A stretch of 13,254 nucleotides of DNA from Deltaproteobacteria bacterium UBA5756. Its GTDB lineage: Bacteria; Desulfobacterota; Syntrophorhabdia; Syntrophorhabdales; Syntrophorhabdaceae. Below are positions 7,752 through 13,254 of the stretch, in pieces (the first letter of the stretch is position 1; the number at the start of each line of letters is the position of its first letter). A model generated the notes under the pieces. It worked only from the letters and a program-made list of their open reading frames with translations. It searched no databases and was not told the DNA's origin. The position numbers and the translations under genes were made by a program. The stretch lies in the NCBI GenBank assembly GCA_002418985.1, contig DIFE01000094.1, positions 1 through 13,254 on the forward strand, read 5' to 3'.

Positions 7752-7774
7752 AAAGGCGACGGCAAACGGCTCCT

Positions 7775-7797
7775 CCCATAACGCATTACCCATAACC
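7775..7797 (-). repeat. Heptamer array, inverted copy, left part (broken by the IS)
   Basis: Three units of the complementary heptamer (CCCATAA, CGCATTA, CCCATAA) plus CC. The array stops at the left end of the insertion sequence and resumes in register beyond it at 9195. The last 10 bases, ACCCATAACC (7788-7797), are the left copy of the presumed target-site duplication. Confidence 0.75.
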
Positions 7798-7815
7798 CAC
7801 TGCTGTCCAAGATAA
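7798..7815 (+). repeat. Left terminal inverted repeat of the IS
   Basis: CACTGCTGTCCAAGATAA; it differs from the right end at positions 4, 5 and 14 only. Confidence 0.75.
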
Positions 7816-7854
7816 TCCGTTTCCCAAAATGCGTTCCTTATAAAACAATGATTT

Positions 7855-7898
7855 AGGACAGGCGAATACCCCGCTTTAAAACGAGGTTGGCCTGTCCT
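7855..7898. other. Long stem-loop in the non-coding left part of the IS
   Basis: AGGACAGGC (7855-7863) and GCCTGTCCT (7890-7898) are perfect 9-bp inverted repeats, with a weaker inner pairing of ACCCCGC against GAGGTT. The arms contain the same CTGTCC hexamer as the IS ends, so this could be a subterminal transposase site as well as an RNA hairpin ending transposase transcripts. No U-tract follows in the minus direction. Confidence 0.55.
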
Positions 7899-7915
7899 GC
7901 GGCCACAATATTTTT

Positions 7916-7929
7916 ATGCTGTCCAGCAT
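7916..7929. other. Small palindrome directly after the transposase stop
   Basis: ATGCTG-TC-CAGCAT, a 6-bp stem with a 2-nt spacer, 1 nt beyond the transposase TGA on the minus strand. It is followed there by A-rich sequence, so it does not look like an intrinsic terminator; it could protect the 3' end. Confidence 0.4.
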
Positions 7930-7930
7930 A

Positions 7931-9094
7931 TCAAAACTCCATTGCGAGCTGTTCGCCTGCCGGCACGACAGGCGGCACCTCAAAGGGACTGTCGATCCAT
8001 GCCCAGAGATCACGGTAGGTGAACAGGTTATAACGGAGCATTGCGACAAGGTTCGAGATCGACCAGTTAAACCGGGAACGGAACATCAGGTACTTGAGAA
8101 GGAGAATGGAGATCAATGCTGTCCAGATCTGGATCATGACGGCATTGGCCGATGTACCCACAAAGGTCTTTATCTTCAGGTTCTGCTTTATCGTCTTGAA
8201 GAAGATCTCGATCTGCCAGCGGTCCTTGTAAATGGATGCGATGGTGGTGGCCCCGAAGGTAAGATGATTGGTGACAAAGACGATGGTTTCCTTCTTCTCG
8301 TCATCCCAGACCTCGATACGGCGCAGGGGATGAGGATAGTCCTTTTTCGAGTAATAATAATTGAGGGTGATCAACTGGTCTTTGATGACAGAGCGGTTCT
8401 TCGGGACGGCCCTGTCTTGGATGACCGTATAGTTGGCGTTCACCCTTTGCCTGCTCACGAAGAAAACACCCTCATTGAGCCACCGGGCAAAGAGGTCGTA
8501 GCCCACGTATCCCCGGTCTATCACTACGATCGATCCCTTCGGGAAGGACAGGTCCCTGGCCACCCTCATCTCATGGGTGAGCCCGTCGGTGATCCGGGCG
8601 AAGACAGGGAAGTACCCGTCGTGATCAAGAAGCAGGTGGAGTTTGACGGCCCCTTTCGTCTGGTGGTACGTGGCCCAGTCGAAAAGGGACAGGCACAGTT
8701 CGATGAGGCTGGCGTCGAGACTGAAGAGCTTGTTCCTGAAGCGGAACTTCTTCTTCCCCGGGGCGACCGCCTGCACCTTCCGGAGAAGCTGGTAAAAGAC
8801 CGTCTCATAAAGCTGCCAGGGTCTTTTGCTGTTCGCATACGAGAGGGTCGAACGGGGCGGGGCGTCCTTGATGCCAAGATGTTTGAGTTTGCCGAAGCAG
8901 CTTGCAAGGCCACCTGATATCTCCCGCAGGGAGCGGGCCTGACCCAGGTGGCAGAAGAGCATGGCAACGAACTGGTCCCATGAGGAGAACCCTTTTGCCC
9001 CTTTTTCTGCTCCCGTTTCCTTTACCGCCGAATAAAAGTCCTGTTTTGAGAATATTTGTAGAACCTGACCGAACATACTGCTAAACTTATTCAC
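7931..9094 (-). CDS. IS4-family transposase (DDE, DUF4372-type N terminus)
   Basis: A 387-aa transposase. The N-terminal region begins VNKFSSMFGQVLQIF and contains FSSWDQFVAMLFCHLGQARSLREI, as in the DUF4372 group of IS4 transposases. The DDE catalytic triad is intact: Asp127 in FSLDAS, Asp193 in VVIDRGYVGYD and Glu296 in the IS4 signature Y-(2)-R-(3)-E-(6)-K (YKDRWQIEIFFKTIK). I chose GTG at 9094 because family members normally start (M)NKFSS; an open frame continues to a TTG at 9163. No frameshift or internal stop, so the element may be active. Downstream there are 133 nt of non-coding IS DNA with two palindromes. Confidence 0.93.
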   Translation of the reverse strand: MNKFSSMFGQVLQIFSKQDFYSAVKETGAEKGAKGFSSWDQFVAMLFCHLGQARSLREISGGLASCFGKLKHLGIKDAPPRSTLSYANSKRPWQLYETVFYQLLRKVQAVAPGKKKFRFRNKLFSLDASLIELCLSLFDWATYHQTKGAVKLHLLLDHDGYFPVFARITDGLTHEMRVARDLSFPKGSIVVIDRGYVGYDLFARWLNEGVFFVSRQRVNANYTVIQDRAVPKNRSVIKDQLITLNYYYSKKDYPHPLRRIEVWDDEKKETIVFVTNHLTFGATTIASIYKDRWQIEIFFKTIKQNLKIKTFVGTSANAVMIQIWTALISILLLKYLMFRSRFNWSISNLVAMLRYNLFTYRDLWAWIDSPFEVPPVVPAGEQLAMEF

Positions 9095-9166
9095 GGGAGC
9101 CCCCCCAGGTTTTATTTGTTTCTTGGTCGAATAAATTCTACCTGTTCGGGGTCTCCCCTTCAAAAC

Positions 9167-9184
9167 TTATTTTGGACAGATGTG
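9167..9184 (-). repeat. Right terminal inverted repeat of the IS
   Basis: Minus strand CACATCTGTCCAAAATAA. The same 18 bases occur on the plus strand at 13102-13119. Confidence 0.8.
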
Positions 9185-9204
9185 ACCCATAACCCATAAC
9201 CCAT
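9185..9204 (-). repeat. Heptamer array, inverted copy, right part
   Basis: Units of ACCCATA repeated behind the IS right end; the first 10 bases are the second copy of the target duplication. On the minus strand this array begins 2 nt after the stop of the DUF2569 gene and is G-rich in that gene's sense direction. Confidence 0.75.
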
Positions 9205-9206
9205 TT

Positions 9207-9701
9207 TCATTTCCCAAAGGTATTCTTAACCCTCTTCGACCTCAGAAAATATGGTATCCATATGACGCAGGAAATGGCCTGGCGCGCTATCTGAGTGGGC
9301 GTCGATTCGTCGGGCATGGATGCAACGAGGGGAATTCTCATGGCCAGAAAGTAATCTATGATTACGAAGGCCAGGTTTGCGAGAAGGAAGATGATGACGA
9401 GACGGGGAACAAGCATCTTCTTCATGAAGAAAAGTACGAGCAGGACCAGGGAAAAGAGGATAAAGAGACTGGTGCCTGAAACCTCCATTATAAGGAGCGG
9501 CGCCCAGAGTGGATGATAATTGGGCGATCCCGCGGTAGTCAGCCTGGCCCACGTTCCTCCTGAAAAAGCGGGGAGGACATCCTGTATCAGGCCCACCGCC
9601 ATGAAGATAGGACTTGCGATAAGGCCGATAGCCACAAGCACCAGCCATCCGCCGACCCCTTTGATTTTCTTGCCTTCTGTACCGGCTTTTGTTTCGGTCA
9701 T
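9207..9701 (-). CDS. DUF2569-family membrane protein
   Basis: A 164-aa protein with four hydrophobic segments (about 18-40, 66-93, 97-120 and 140-153). Features typical of DUF2569 are visible: GVGGWLVLVAIGLIASPI at the first helix (15-32) and the C-terminal IWIPYFLRSKRVKNTF (147-162). The function of this family is unknown; it is an inner-membrane protein. The ATG at 9701 follows AGGGGGT by 4 nt. The upstream gene on the same strand, a truncated site-2 protease, ends 35 nt before it, so the two were probably co-transcribed. Its stop lies 2 nt from the heptamer array that the IS invaded. Confidence 0.85.
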   Translation of the reverse strand: MTETKAGTEGKKIKGVGGWLVLVAIGLIASPIFMAVGLIQDVLPAFSGGTWARLTTAGSPNYHPLWAPLLIMEVSGTSLFILFSLVLLVLFFMKKMLVPRLVIIFLLANLAFVIIDYFLAMRIPLVASMPDESTPTQIARQAISCVIWIPYFLRSKRVKNTFGK

Positions 9702-9736
9702 GAGAACCCCCTTTTTTTAAAAGCAGACAGAGTGGC

Positions 9737-10354
9737 TTACAGGAGCTTCCCGCCGGTGAGCCTTCCGACGTCAAGCACCGTGGCGTAGGTCATGGCGGCA
9801 AGCATCAGGACCCATCCCGCAATGGCCAACGGATAATGGAGCTTTACAAACCTTCTGCTCGGCTTTTCCATGGCATACATGAGAATCTTTCCGCCGTCCA
9901 GGACGGGTATGGGAAGAAGGTTGAGGACTGCGAGGTTGACGCTTATGATGGCCGAAAAGGAAAGGAGATTATGACCGTCCAGAGCGATAAAGCGTCCGCC
10001 CTGGGAGACGATGCCGGCTATTCCCGATAGTTCTCCGTAATGTGTGAAAAGAAGGGGGATGGCGGATACCGTCTTCAGGAAGACCGTCGCAGTCTGCGAA
10101 AAGGGTTCAACAAGAAGAGTTGTTAGGCTCGGTCCGAGACGGAGCATATCGGACAGGGCGAAGCAAAAAACGGGAAGCGCCAGGCTGGCCGCCGGACCGC
10201 CGGCGCTAAGAATGATCCGCCGGGAAATGGAAAAATCAAAGAATGCGTTTTCGTCTTCAATATCGGGCATGACGTAGCCACCCAGCGGGACGAGAGACAA
10301 GCGGTATTCCGTGCCGCCTTTTCTTTCCGTTTTTTCACTAATTTGTCCGGTATT
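9737..10354 (-). pseudogene. 5'-truncated M50 site-2 protease (RseP-like), lacking the HExxH motif
   Basis: The C-terminal part of an RseP-type intramembrane zinc protease. Readable are KGGTEYRLSLVPLGGYV (just after where the first catalytic helix should be), SAGGPAAS (the GP-containing helix), ISVNLAVLNLLPIPVLDGGKIL with the metal-ligand Asp in LDGG, and a final helix. The frame is open back to a TAG at 10355-10357. Neither that frame nor the other two minus-strand frames up to about 10540 encode HExxH, so the zinc-binding N terminus is gone. There is also no PDZ domain between GGYV and LDGG. A TTG at 10300 could start a 187-aa product that would not be an active protease. Most likely a decayed gene; a sequencing or assembly deletion is the alternative. 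Confidence 0.7.
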
Positions 10355-10459
10355 CTATATCTTTTAATAAAAGGTTTCAAGTTTCAGGCGACGGGTGTCA
10401 GGGCAAAGACATTTCACATGATGATTGGCATTCACCTTTCATCGTTTTTCCAAAAGATA

Positions 10460-10465
10460 TATAAT
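10460..10465 (+). promoter_or_regulatory. Possible -10 box (TATAAT) for the PqiC-type lipoprotein gene
   Basis: A perfect TATAAT in an AT-rich stretch about 85 nt before the lipoprotein start. The matching -35 (TTTCAT at 17 nt) is poor. Called on the -10 alone. Confidence 0.3.
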
Positions 10466-10550
10466 TCACTGTATTGGAAGACCGGACTCTCTTTCACTAT
10501 GGACCTTTGCAGAAAGATGACGTCAGAATAAAGGCGTGAGGTTATCGATA

Positions 10551-11174
10551 ATGCGTTCTCGTACTCCGATGAAGGCAATGGTATTTATGGTGATATTTAC
10601 CCTGGCGCTGTCCACCGGCTGCGCCATTTCGGTCGGCCCGGCTTATTCCGTGCTTGACCCGGTCGCACCCGTCGACGGGCCGGTTGCCATGACCCAGGGG
10701 AGGAGACTCCTTGTCGCGGTCGGTCCCATAGACGTTCCGGGTTACGTGGACCGGGCGGCTATGATTGTGGAAACCACCATAAATCCGGCAAATATCTCCA
10801 CCGTCGATATGAGGGCGAGCCTGCTTAAAAGAGAGATTCCGAGGGTTGTAACCGAAAACTTGCGGCGCCTTCTTGCCCCCCGCAGTATTGCCGTGGTCTC
10901 TCTGGCTGAGGGTAAGCATGCGGATTACCGCATCGAGGTGAAGCTCAGCGCCTTCGATATAACAAACCCCGACACCCTCGATACGAGGGCCCGGTGGGTT
11001 CTGTATGGCTCTGACGGCAAGACGCCCGTAACGGCAAGGGATATCTCTTTTTCCACGATATTTCGGGAGCGCGGCGATACGGGCGCCAGGGAAGCAATGA
11101 GCCGGTCTCTTGCCGATCTGTCGAGGTCGATTGTGACCGATCTTGAAGCCGCAGGGATCGCTAAGACGCAATGA
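10551..11174 (+). CDS. PqiC / ABC-transport auxiliary family (DUF330) outer-membrane lipoprotein
   Basis: A 207-aa lipoprotein. The N terminus MRSRTPMKAM is positively charged and is followed by a hydrophobic stretch and LSTGC, with the lipidated Cys at residue 24. The mature part matches the PqiC/DUF330 layout: YSVLDP (32-37), LLVAVGPIDVPGYVDR (53-68), AMIVET and then PRVVTENLRRLLAP (97-110). Members sit in the outer membrane or periplasm and work with MCE proteins (PqiB, MlaD-like) in lipid transport; no MCE, permease or ATPase gene is in this window, so this one is an orphan or its partners lie elsewhere. The ATG at 10551 is chosen because GAGGT lies 8 nt upstream; the in-frame GTG at 10536 has no properly spaced site. 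Confidence 0.8.
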   Translation: MRSRTPMKAMVFMVIFTLALSTGCAISVGPAYSVLDPVAPVDGPVAMTQGRRLLVAVGPIDVPGYVDRAAMIVETTINPANISTVDMRASLLKREIPRVVTENLRRLLAPRSIAVVSLAEGKHADYRIEVKLSAFDITNPDTLDTRARWVLYGSDGKTPVTARDISFSTIFRERGDTGAREAMSRSLADLSRSIVTDLEAAGIAKTQ

Positions 11175-11421
11175 CGGCCTGAAACCACGGTCACGCGAAG
11201 ATTATTTTTCAGTTTTTTTGGTGGTCTTGATCTTTTTTCTTTTGGGCCGTGTTTTACCGGAGGATCCCCGCCAGATCTTACCTCATTGTGAGATTGAGAT
11301 AGACTCCCCTGACGCAAAGAATCTGGTGATTTTCTAACGGAGAATCGCCGAAAAGTCAATTCCTTTTCAAGGCCCCGGGATACGACGCGTGCTCAAGTTG
11401 AGGAAAAAAGTTTGCGGTCTG

Positions 11422-11430
11422 TGGTAAAAT
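11422..11430 (+). promoter_or_regulatory. Extended -10 promoter (TGGTAAAAT) of the small Cys-rich gene
   Basis: TG-G-TAAAAT, a good extended -10. The start point expected 7-8 nt downstream falls on the ATG at 11438, so the mRNA may be leaderless. A TTGAGG about 21 nt upstream is too far to be a normal -35. Confidence 0.4.
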
Positions 11431-11437
11431 AATGTTC

Positions 11438-11623
11438 ATGATAGTCCGGTTCATTTGCTCAAAGTACCTGACGGGTCAATGCGAAGATGAAGAGGCGCAG
11501 GCATGCGAACATTGCAAGCCCCATCGGCCCTCAATGGTCTGCAATGACCCCCTCATCGTTTGCGACGACGGCTCGCCGACGAGATGCATCCCTATCCTTG
11601 ATGATGTCGACATCCTTGAATAG
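11438..11623 (+). CDS. Small cysteine-rich hypothetical protein (61 aa)
   Basis: I do not recognise a family. The sequence starts MIVRFICSKYLTGQC and has seven cysteines in 61 residues (7, 15, 23, 26, 35, 42 and 50), including CEHCKPH, and an acidic tail DDVDILE. The spacing (C-x7-C-x7-C-x2-C) suggests a metal site (zinc or Fe-S) or a disulfide-rich fold; no signal peptide is evident. There is no Shine-Dalgarno. Another in-frame ATG lies at 11432, but the TAAAAT box predicts that transcription starts at or after 11436, which favours 11438. It lies 263 nt after the lipoprotein gene and 81 nt before the MFS gene. That it is a real gene is supported by the cysteine pattern and the promoter-like box, not by homology. 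Confidence 0.6.
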   Translation: MIVRFICSKYLTGQCEDEEAQACEHCKPHRPSMVCNDPLIVCDDGSPTRCIPILDDVDILE

Positions 11624-11667
11624 GTAGCAAACCCGCCGGAAAAGTTTCTCCTTGTTGCTCCCGATGT

Positions 11668-11676
11668 GATATATTG
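11668..11676 (+). promoter_or_regulatory. Possible extended -10 box (TGATATATT) for the MFS gene
   Basis: TG-A-TATATT with a poor -35. The implied start near 11683 lies downstream of the in-frame ATG at 11666 and about 22 nt upstream of the ATG at 11705, consistent with initiation at the latter. Confidence 0.3.
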
Positions 11677-11704
11677 GTCTATTCTCAGGTCGACATTAAA
11701 CCCT

Positions 11705-13096
11705 ATGGATCTTCAGACAAGCCTCAAGAGAAACGCGCTGTTTGCCGCCGTACTCAGTTCCTTCCTTGGACCCTTCACCGCTTCGTCCGTTACGGTGGCA
11801 TTGCCGCGCATCGGGTCGGACCTTGCGATGGACGCCATCTCGCTAAGCTGGGTGGCGACGGCGTACCTTCTTTCAGCGGCGGCGTTCCTCGTTCCCGTGG
11901 GAAGGGCTTCCGATATATACGGCAGAAAGAAGGTCTTCCTCTGGGGGCTGGTGCTCAGCAATGTTTCATCGGCTGTTGCCGCCTTTTCGACATCAGGGAC
12001 GACGCTTATCTTCTGGAGGATCATTCAGGGCATGGGCAGTTCCATGATATTCGGAACCGGGGTCACAATCGTCGCCTCCGTTTATCCCGCAAGCGAACGG
12101 GGACGTGCGCTCGGCATTGTCCTTACCTCCGTCTACGTGGGTCTTTCCGCGGGGCCCTTCATCGGGGGTATCCTGACGGATTACCTGGGGTGGAGATTTC
12201 TTTTCTTCACCAATGTCGTCATCGGGCTCATCGTTCTCGCGGTGACCCTCTGGAAGATCAAGCAGGAATGGGCGGAGGCAAGGGGTGAAAAATTCGATGT
12301 TATCGGTTCAGTCCTTTACGTGGCTGCATTTACGTCTGCAATGTACGGGGTTACGACGCTTCCCTCGATGAGGGGCTTTTCTTTTCTCATCGGCGGCCTC
12401 GTGGGACTTTTCCTCTTTGGCCTGTGGGAACTGAAGGTCGAACACCCCGTTATCGAAATACGTCTTTTCATGAATAACCGGGCGTTTCTCTATTCCAATC
12501 TCGCGACGCTCGTCAATTACAGCGCCACCTTCGCGATTACCTTTCTTATGAGCCTCTATCTCCAGTACATCAAAAAGTTGAGCCCCCAGACGGCGGGTCT
12601 CATTCTCGTTTCACAGCCATCGATGCAGGCCCTTCTGTCGAGCTTTGCGGGAAAGATGTCCGACCGGCACGAACCGCGCATTGTCGCGTCCATGGGCATG
12701 ATATCTCTCGTGATCGCCCTGATGCTGTTCGGCTTTCTGAGCGAAGGAACCAGTACGTATCTCATCGTCCTCAATCTTGTCTTTCTCGGATTTGGTTTCG
12801 CTCTTTTCGTCTCACCGAACACGAATGCCATCATGAGTTCCGTGGACAAAAAGTTCTTCGGGGTCGCCTCAGGCACCATGTCGACGATGCGTGTCATAGG
12901 CCAGACGTTAAGCATGGGCATCGTCATGTTCGTCTTTATGCTCTTTATGGGAAGGATTCAGATAACTCAGGAACACTACGGAGAATTTCTGCACAGCACC
13001 AGGGTGACCTTTTTCATCTTCGCCTTTCTATCCTTCCTCGGTATCTTTGCATCCCTGGCACGGGGCAAGATACATAAGAAGACAGGTAACGGGTAA
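11705..13096 (+). CDS. MFS drug-efflux type transporter, DHA2 (14-helix) family
   Basis: A 463-aa proton-coupled exporter of the EmrB/QacA kind in the cytoplasmic membrane. Visible motifs: SWVATAYLLSAAAFLVPVG (helix 2), motif A GRASDIYGRKK (66-76) in the first cytoplasmic loop, RIIQGMGSSM (105-114) and the antiporter motif C GLSAGPFIGG (146-155). Hydrophobic segments agree with about 14 helices. The substrate is unknown. The start MDLQTSLKRN at 11705 is preferred to 11666, as the family begins just before helix 1; the Shine-Dalgarno (AGG) is weak. There is no membrane-fusion (EmrA-like) partner here. The C terminus is odd: the last codons, for TGNG and the stop, are made of the heptamer repeat found also behind coaX and the DUF2569 gene. 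Confidence 0.9.
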   Translation: MDLQTSLKRNALFAAVLSSFLGPFTASSVTVALPRIGSDLAMDAISLSWVATAYLLSAAAFLVPVGRASDIYGRKKVFLWGLVLSNVSSAVAAFSTSGTTLIFWRIIQGMGSSMIFGTGVTIVASVYPASERGRALGIVLTSVYVGLSAGPFIGGILTDYLGWRFLFFTNVVIGLIVLAVTLWKIKQEWAEARGEKFDVIGSVLYVAAFTSAMYGVTTLPSMRGFSFLIGGLVGLFLFGLWELKVEHPVIEIRLFMNNRAFLYSNLATLVNYSATFAITFLMSLYLQYIKKLSPQTAGLILVSQPSMQALLSSFAGKMSDRHEPRIVASMGMISLVIALMLFGFLSEGTSTYLIVLNLVFLGFGFALFVSPNTNAIMSSVDKKFFGVASGTMSTMRVIGQTLSMGIVMFVFMLFMGRIQITQEHYGEFLHSTRVTFFIFAFLSFLGIFASLARGKIHKKTGNG

Positions 13097-13101
13097 TGGG
13101 T
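13085..13101 (+). repeat. Heptamer array at the 3' end of the MFS gene
   Basis: GGTAACG, GGTAATG, GGT, overlapping the last codons and stop of the MFS gene and running directly into an IS-end sequence. It is preceded by AAGACA, as is the array behind coaX (both read AAGACAGGTAA). Confidence 0.7.
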
Positions 13102-13119
13102 CACATCTGTCCAAAATAA
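13102..13119 (+). mobile_element. Solitary IS-end sequence identical to the right terminus of the IS4 element
   Basis: CACATCTGTCCAAAATAA, 18 of 18 identical to the right terminal repeat of the element at 7798-9184; similarity stops after that. A GGACAG 28 nt after the CTGTCC (13141-13146) could be the opposite end of a very small non-autonomous element, or this is the end of a decayed relative. No transposase coding is seen after it. Confidence 0.55.
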
Positions 13120-13173
13120 TATAAAGGTCAACCTCTTTCCGGACAGTCACAAACTAACGCATAGCCCCCTATA

Positions 13174-13215
13174 TTCTTCCTCCGTCATTCCAGCCCCTTC
13201 TTCCTCCGTCATTCC
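13174..13215. repeat. Direct repeat, 18 bp twice with 24-bp period
   Basis: TTCTTCCTCCGTCATTCC at 13174-13191 and again at 13198-13215, with 6 nt between. Confidence 0.8.
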
Positions 13216-13229
13216 GGCGCAGGCCGGAA
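13212..13229. repeat. REP-like palindrome
   Basis: TTCCGGC-GCAG-GCCGGAA, a 7-bp perfect stem preceded by CGTCA. Intergenic palindromes of the CGTCATTCCGGC...GCCGGAA type are common dispersed repeats in many bacteria. Here it begins within the second copy of the direct repeat. Confidence 0.6.
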
Positions 13230-13254
13230 CCTCTTCGAGCTGCCTGACCCTTTC

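Larger units (their letters stand above)
7798..9184 (-). mobile_element. IS4-family insertion sequence, 1387 bp, complete
   Basis: One intact DDE transposase gene (minus strand) bounded by 18-bp inverted ends, 15 of 18 identical: CACTGCTGTCCAAGATAA at left and CACATCTGTCCAAAATAA (reverse complement) at right. The identical 10-bp ACCCATAACC sits outside both ends (7788-7797 and 9185-9194), a size typical of IS4-family target duplications. Because the target is itself a 7-bp tandem repeat, the duplication is less decisive than usual. If the ends are taken at CTGTCC instead, the element is 7803-9179 and no duplication is seen. Confidence 0.85.

Noticed and set aside
7722..7797. Heptamer arrays as a CRISPR-like or telomere-like array
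   Set aside because: Units are 7 bp with no spacers and only a few copies; no cas genes nearby, and the location is internal to the sequence.
7916..8917. 333-codon open frame on the plus strand
   Set aside because: Antisense to the IS4 transposase, with a composition typical of a mirrored frame; no recognisable domain or start signal.
9095..9163. N-terminal extension of the transposase to the TTG at 9163
   Set aside because: The extra 23 residues (basic, no family match) precede the conserved NKFSS start; GTG at 9094 fits the family better.
10343..10531. 62-codon frame between the protease fragment and the lipoprotein gene
   Set aside because: AT-rich intergenic DNA with no ribosome site and no protein-like features.
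10542..11171. 209-codon open frame on the minus strand
   Set aside because: Antisense to the lipoprotein gene, which has a signal peptide, lipobox and PqiC motifs.
11143..11337. 64-codon frame with a hydrophobic stretch after the lipoprotein gene
   Set aside because: Overlaps the lipoprotein 3' end; the hydrophobic part comes from T-runs; no Shine-Dalgarno. The gap 11175-11437 shows only T-rich DNA and no convincing terminator hairpin or RNA gene.

Overview
The window looks like chromosomal DNA of moderate GC content from a Gram-negative anaerobe, most likely a Desulfobacterota (old Deltaproteobacteria) or similar syntrophic or acyl-CoA-metabolising bacterium. This is inference from gene content: a birA-coaX pair behind an EF-G paralogue, a crotonase, a monocarboxylate-type sodium symporter next to a double-Cache periplasmic protein, a PqiC-type outer-membrane lipoprotein and an IS4-family element. 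No marker gene fixes the taxon.

Layout. (1) 19-2777, minus strand: a double-Cache exported protein, then a 36-aa one-helix membrane protein, then a sodium:solute symporter. The last two are translationally coupled, and the Shine-Dalgarno of the symporter is formed by the last codons of the small gene. (2) 2984-3772, minus: a crotonase-family enzyme with substituted catalytic acids. It is divergent from (3) 3934-7716, plus: EF-G-like GTPase, birA (biotin ligase/repressor) and coaX (type III pantothenate kinase), an operon with 8-nt and 1-nt overlaps. It combines translation with supply of the biotin and CoA cofactors. (4) 7717-9204: an inverted pair of 7-bp-unit arrays between the convergent coaX and DUF2569 genes, interrupted by a 1387-bp IS4-family insertion sequence with 18-bp terminal repeats and a 10-bp target duplication. 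(5) 9207-10354, minus: a DUF2569 membrane protein and, upstream of it, a site-2-protease (RseP-like) gene that has lost its HExxH-bearing N terminus. (6) 10551-13096, plus: a PqiC/DUF330 lipoprotein, a 61-aa cysteine-rich orphan and a DHA2-type MFS exporter. (7) 13085-13254: another 7-bp array running into an 18-bp sequence identical to the IS end, then short direct repeats and a REP-like palindrome.

The most unusual non-gene signal is the 7-bp repeat (consensus GGTAATR). It occurs at the 3' ends of three unrelated genes, always with the G-rich strand on the coding strand, and twice directly abuts the same IS terminus. Among the genes, the symporter with its mini-protein and the EF-G paralogue lacking the usual domain IV motifs deserve a second look. 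No CRISPR array, tRNA, rRNA or recognisable defence system was seen, and no gene-free stretch exceeds 300 bases apart from what is listed.
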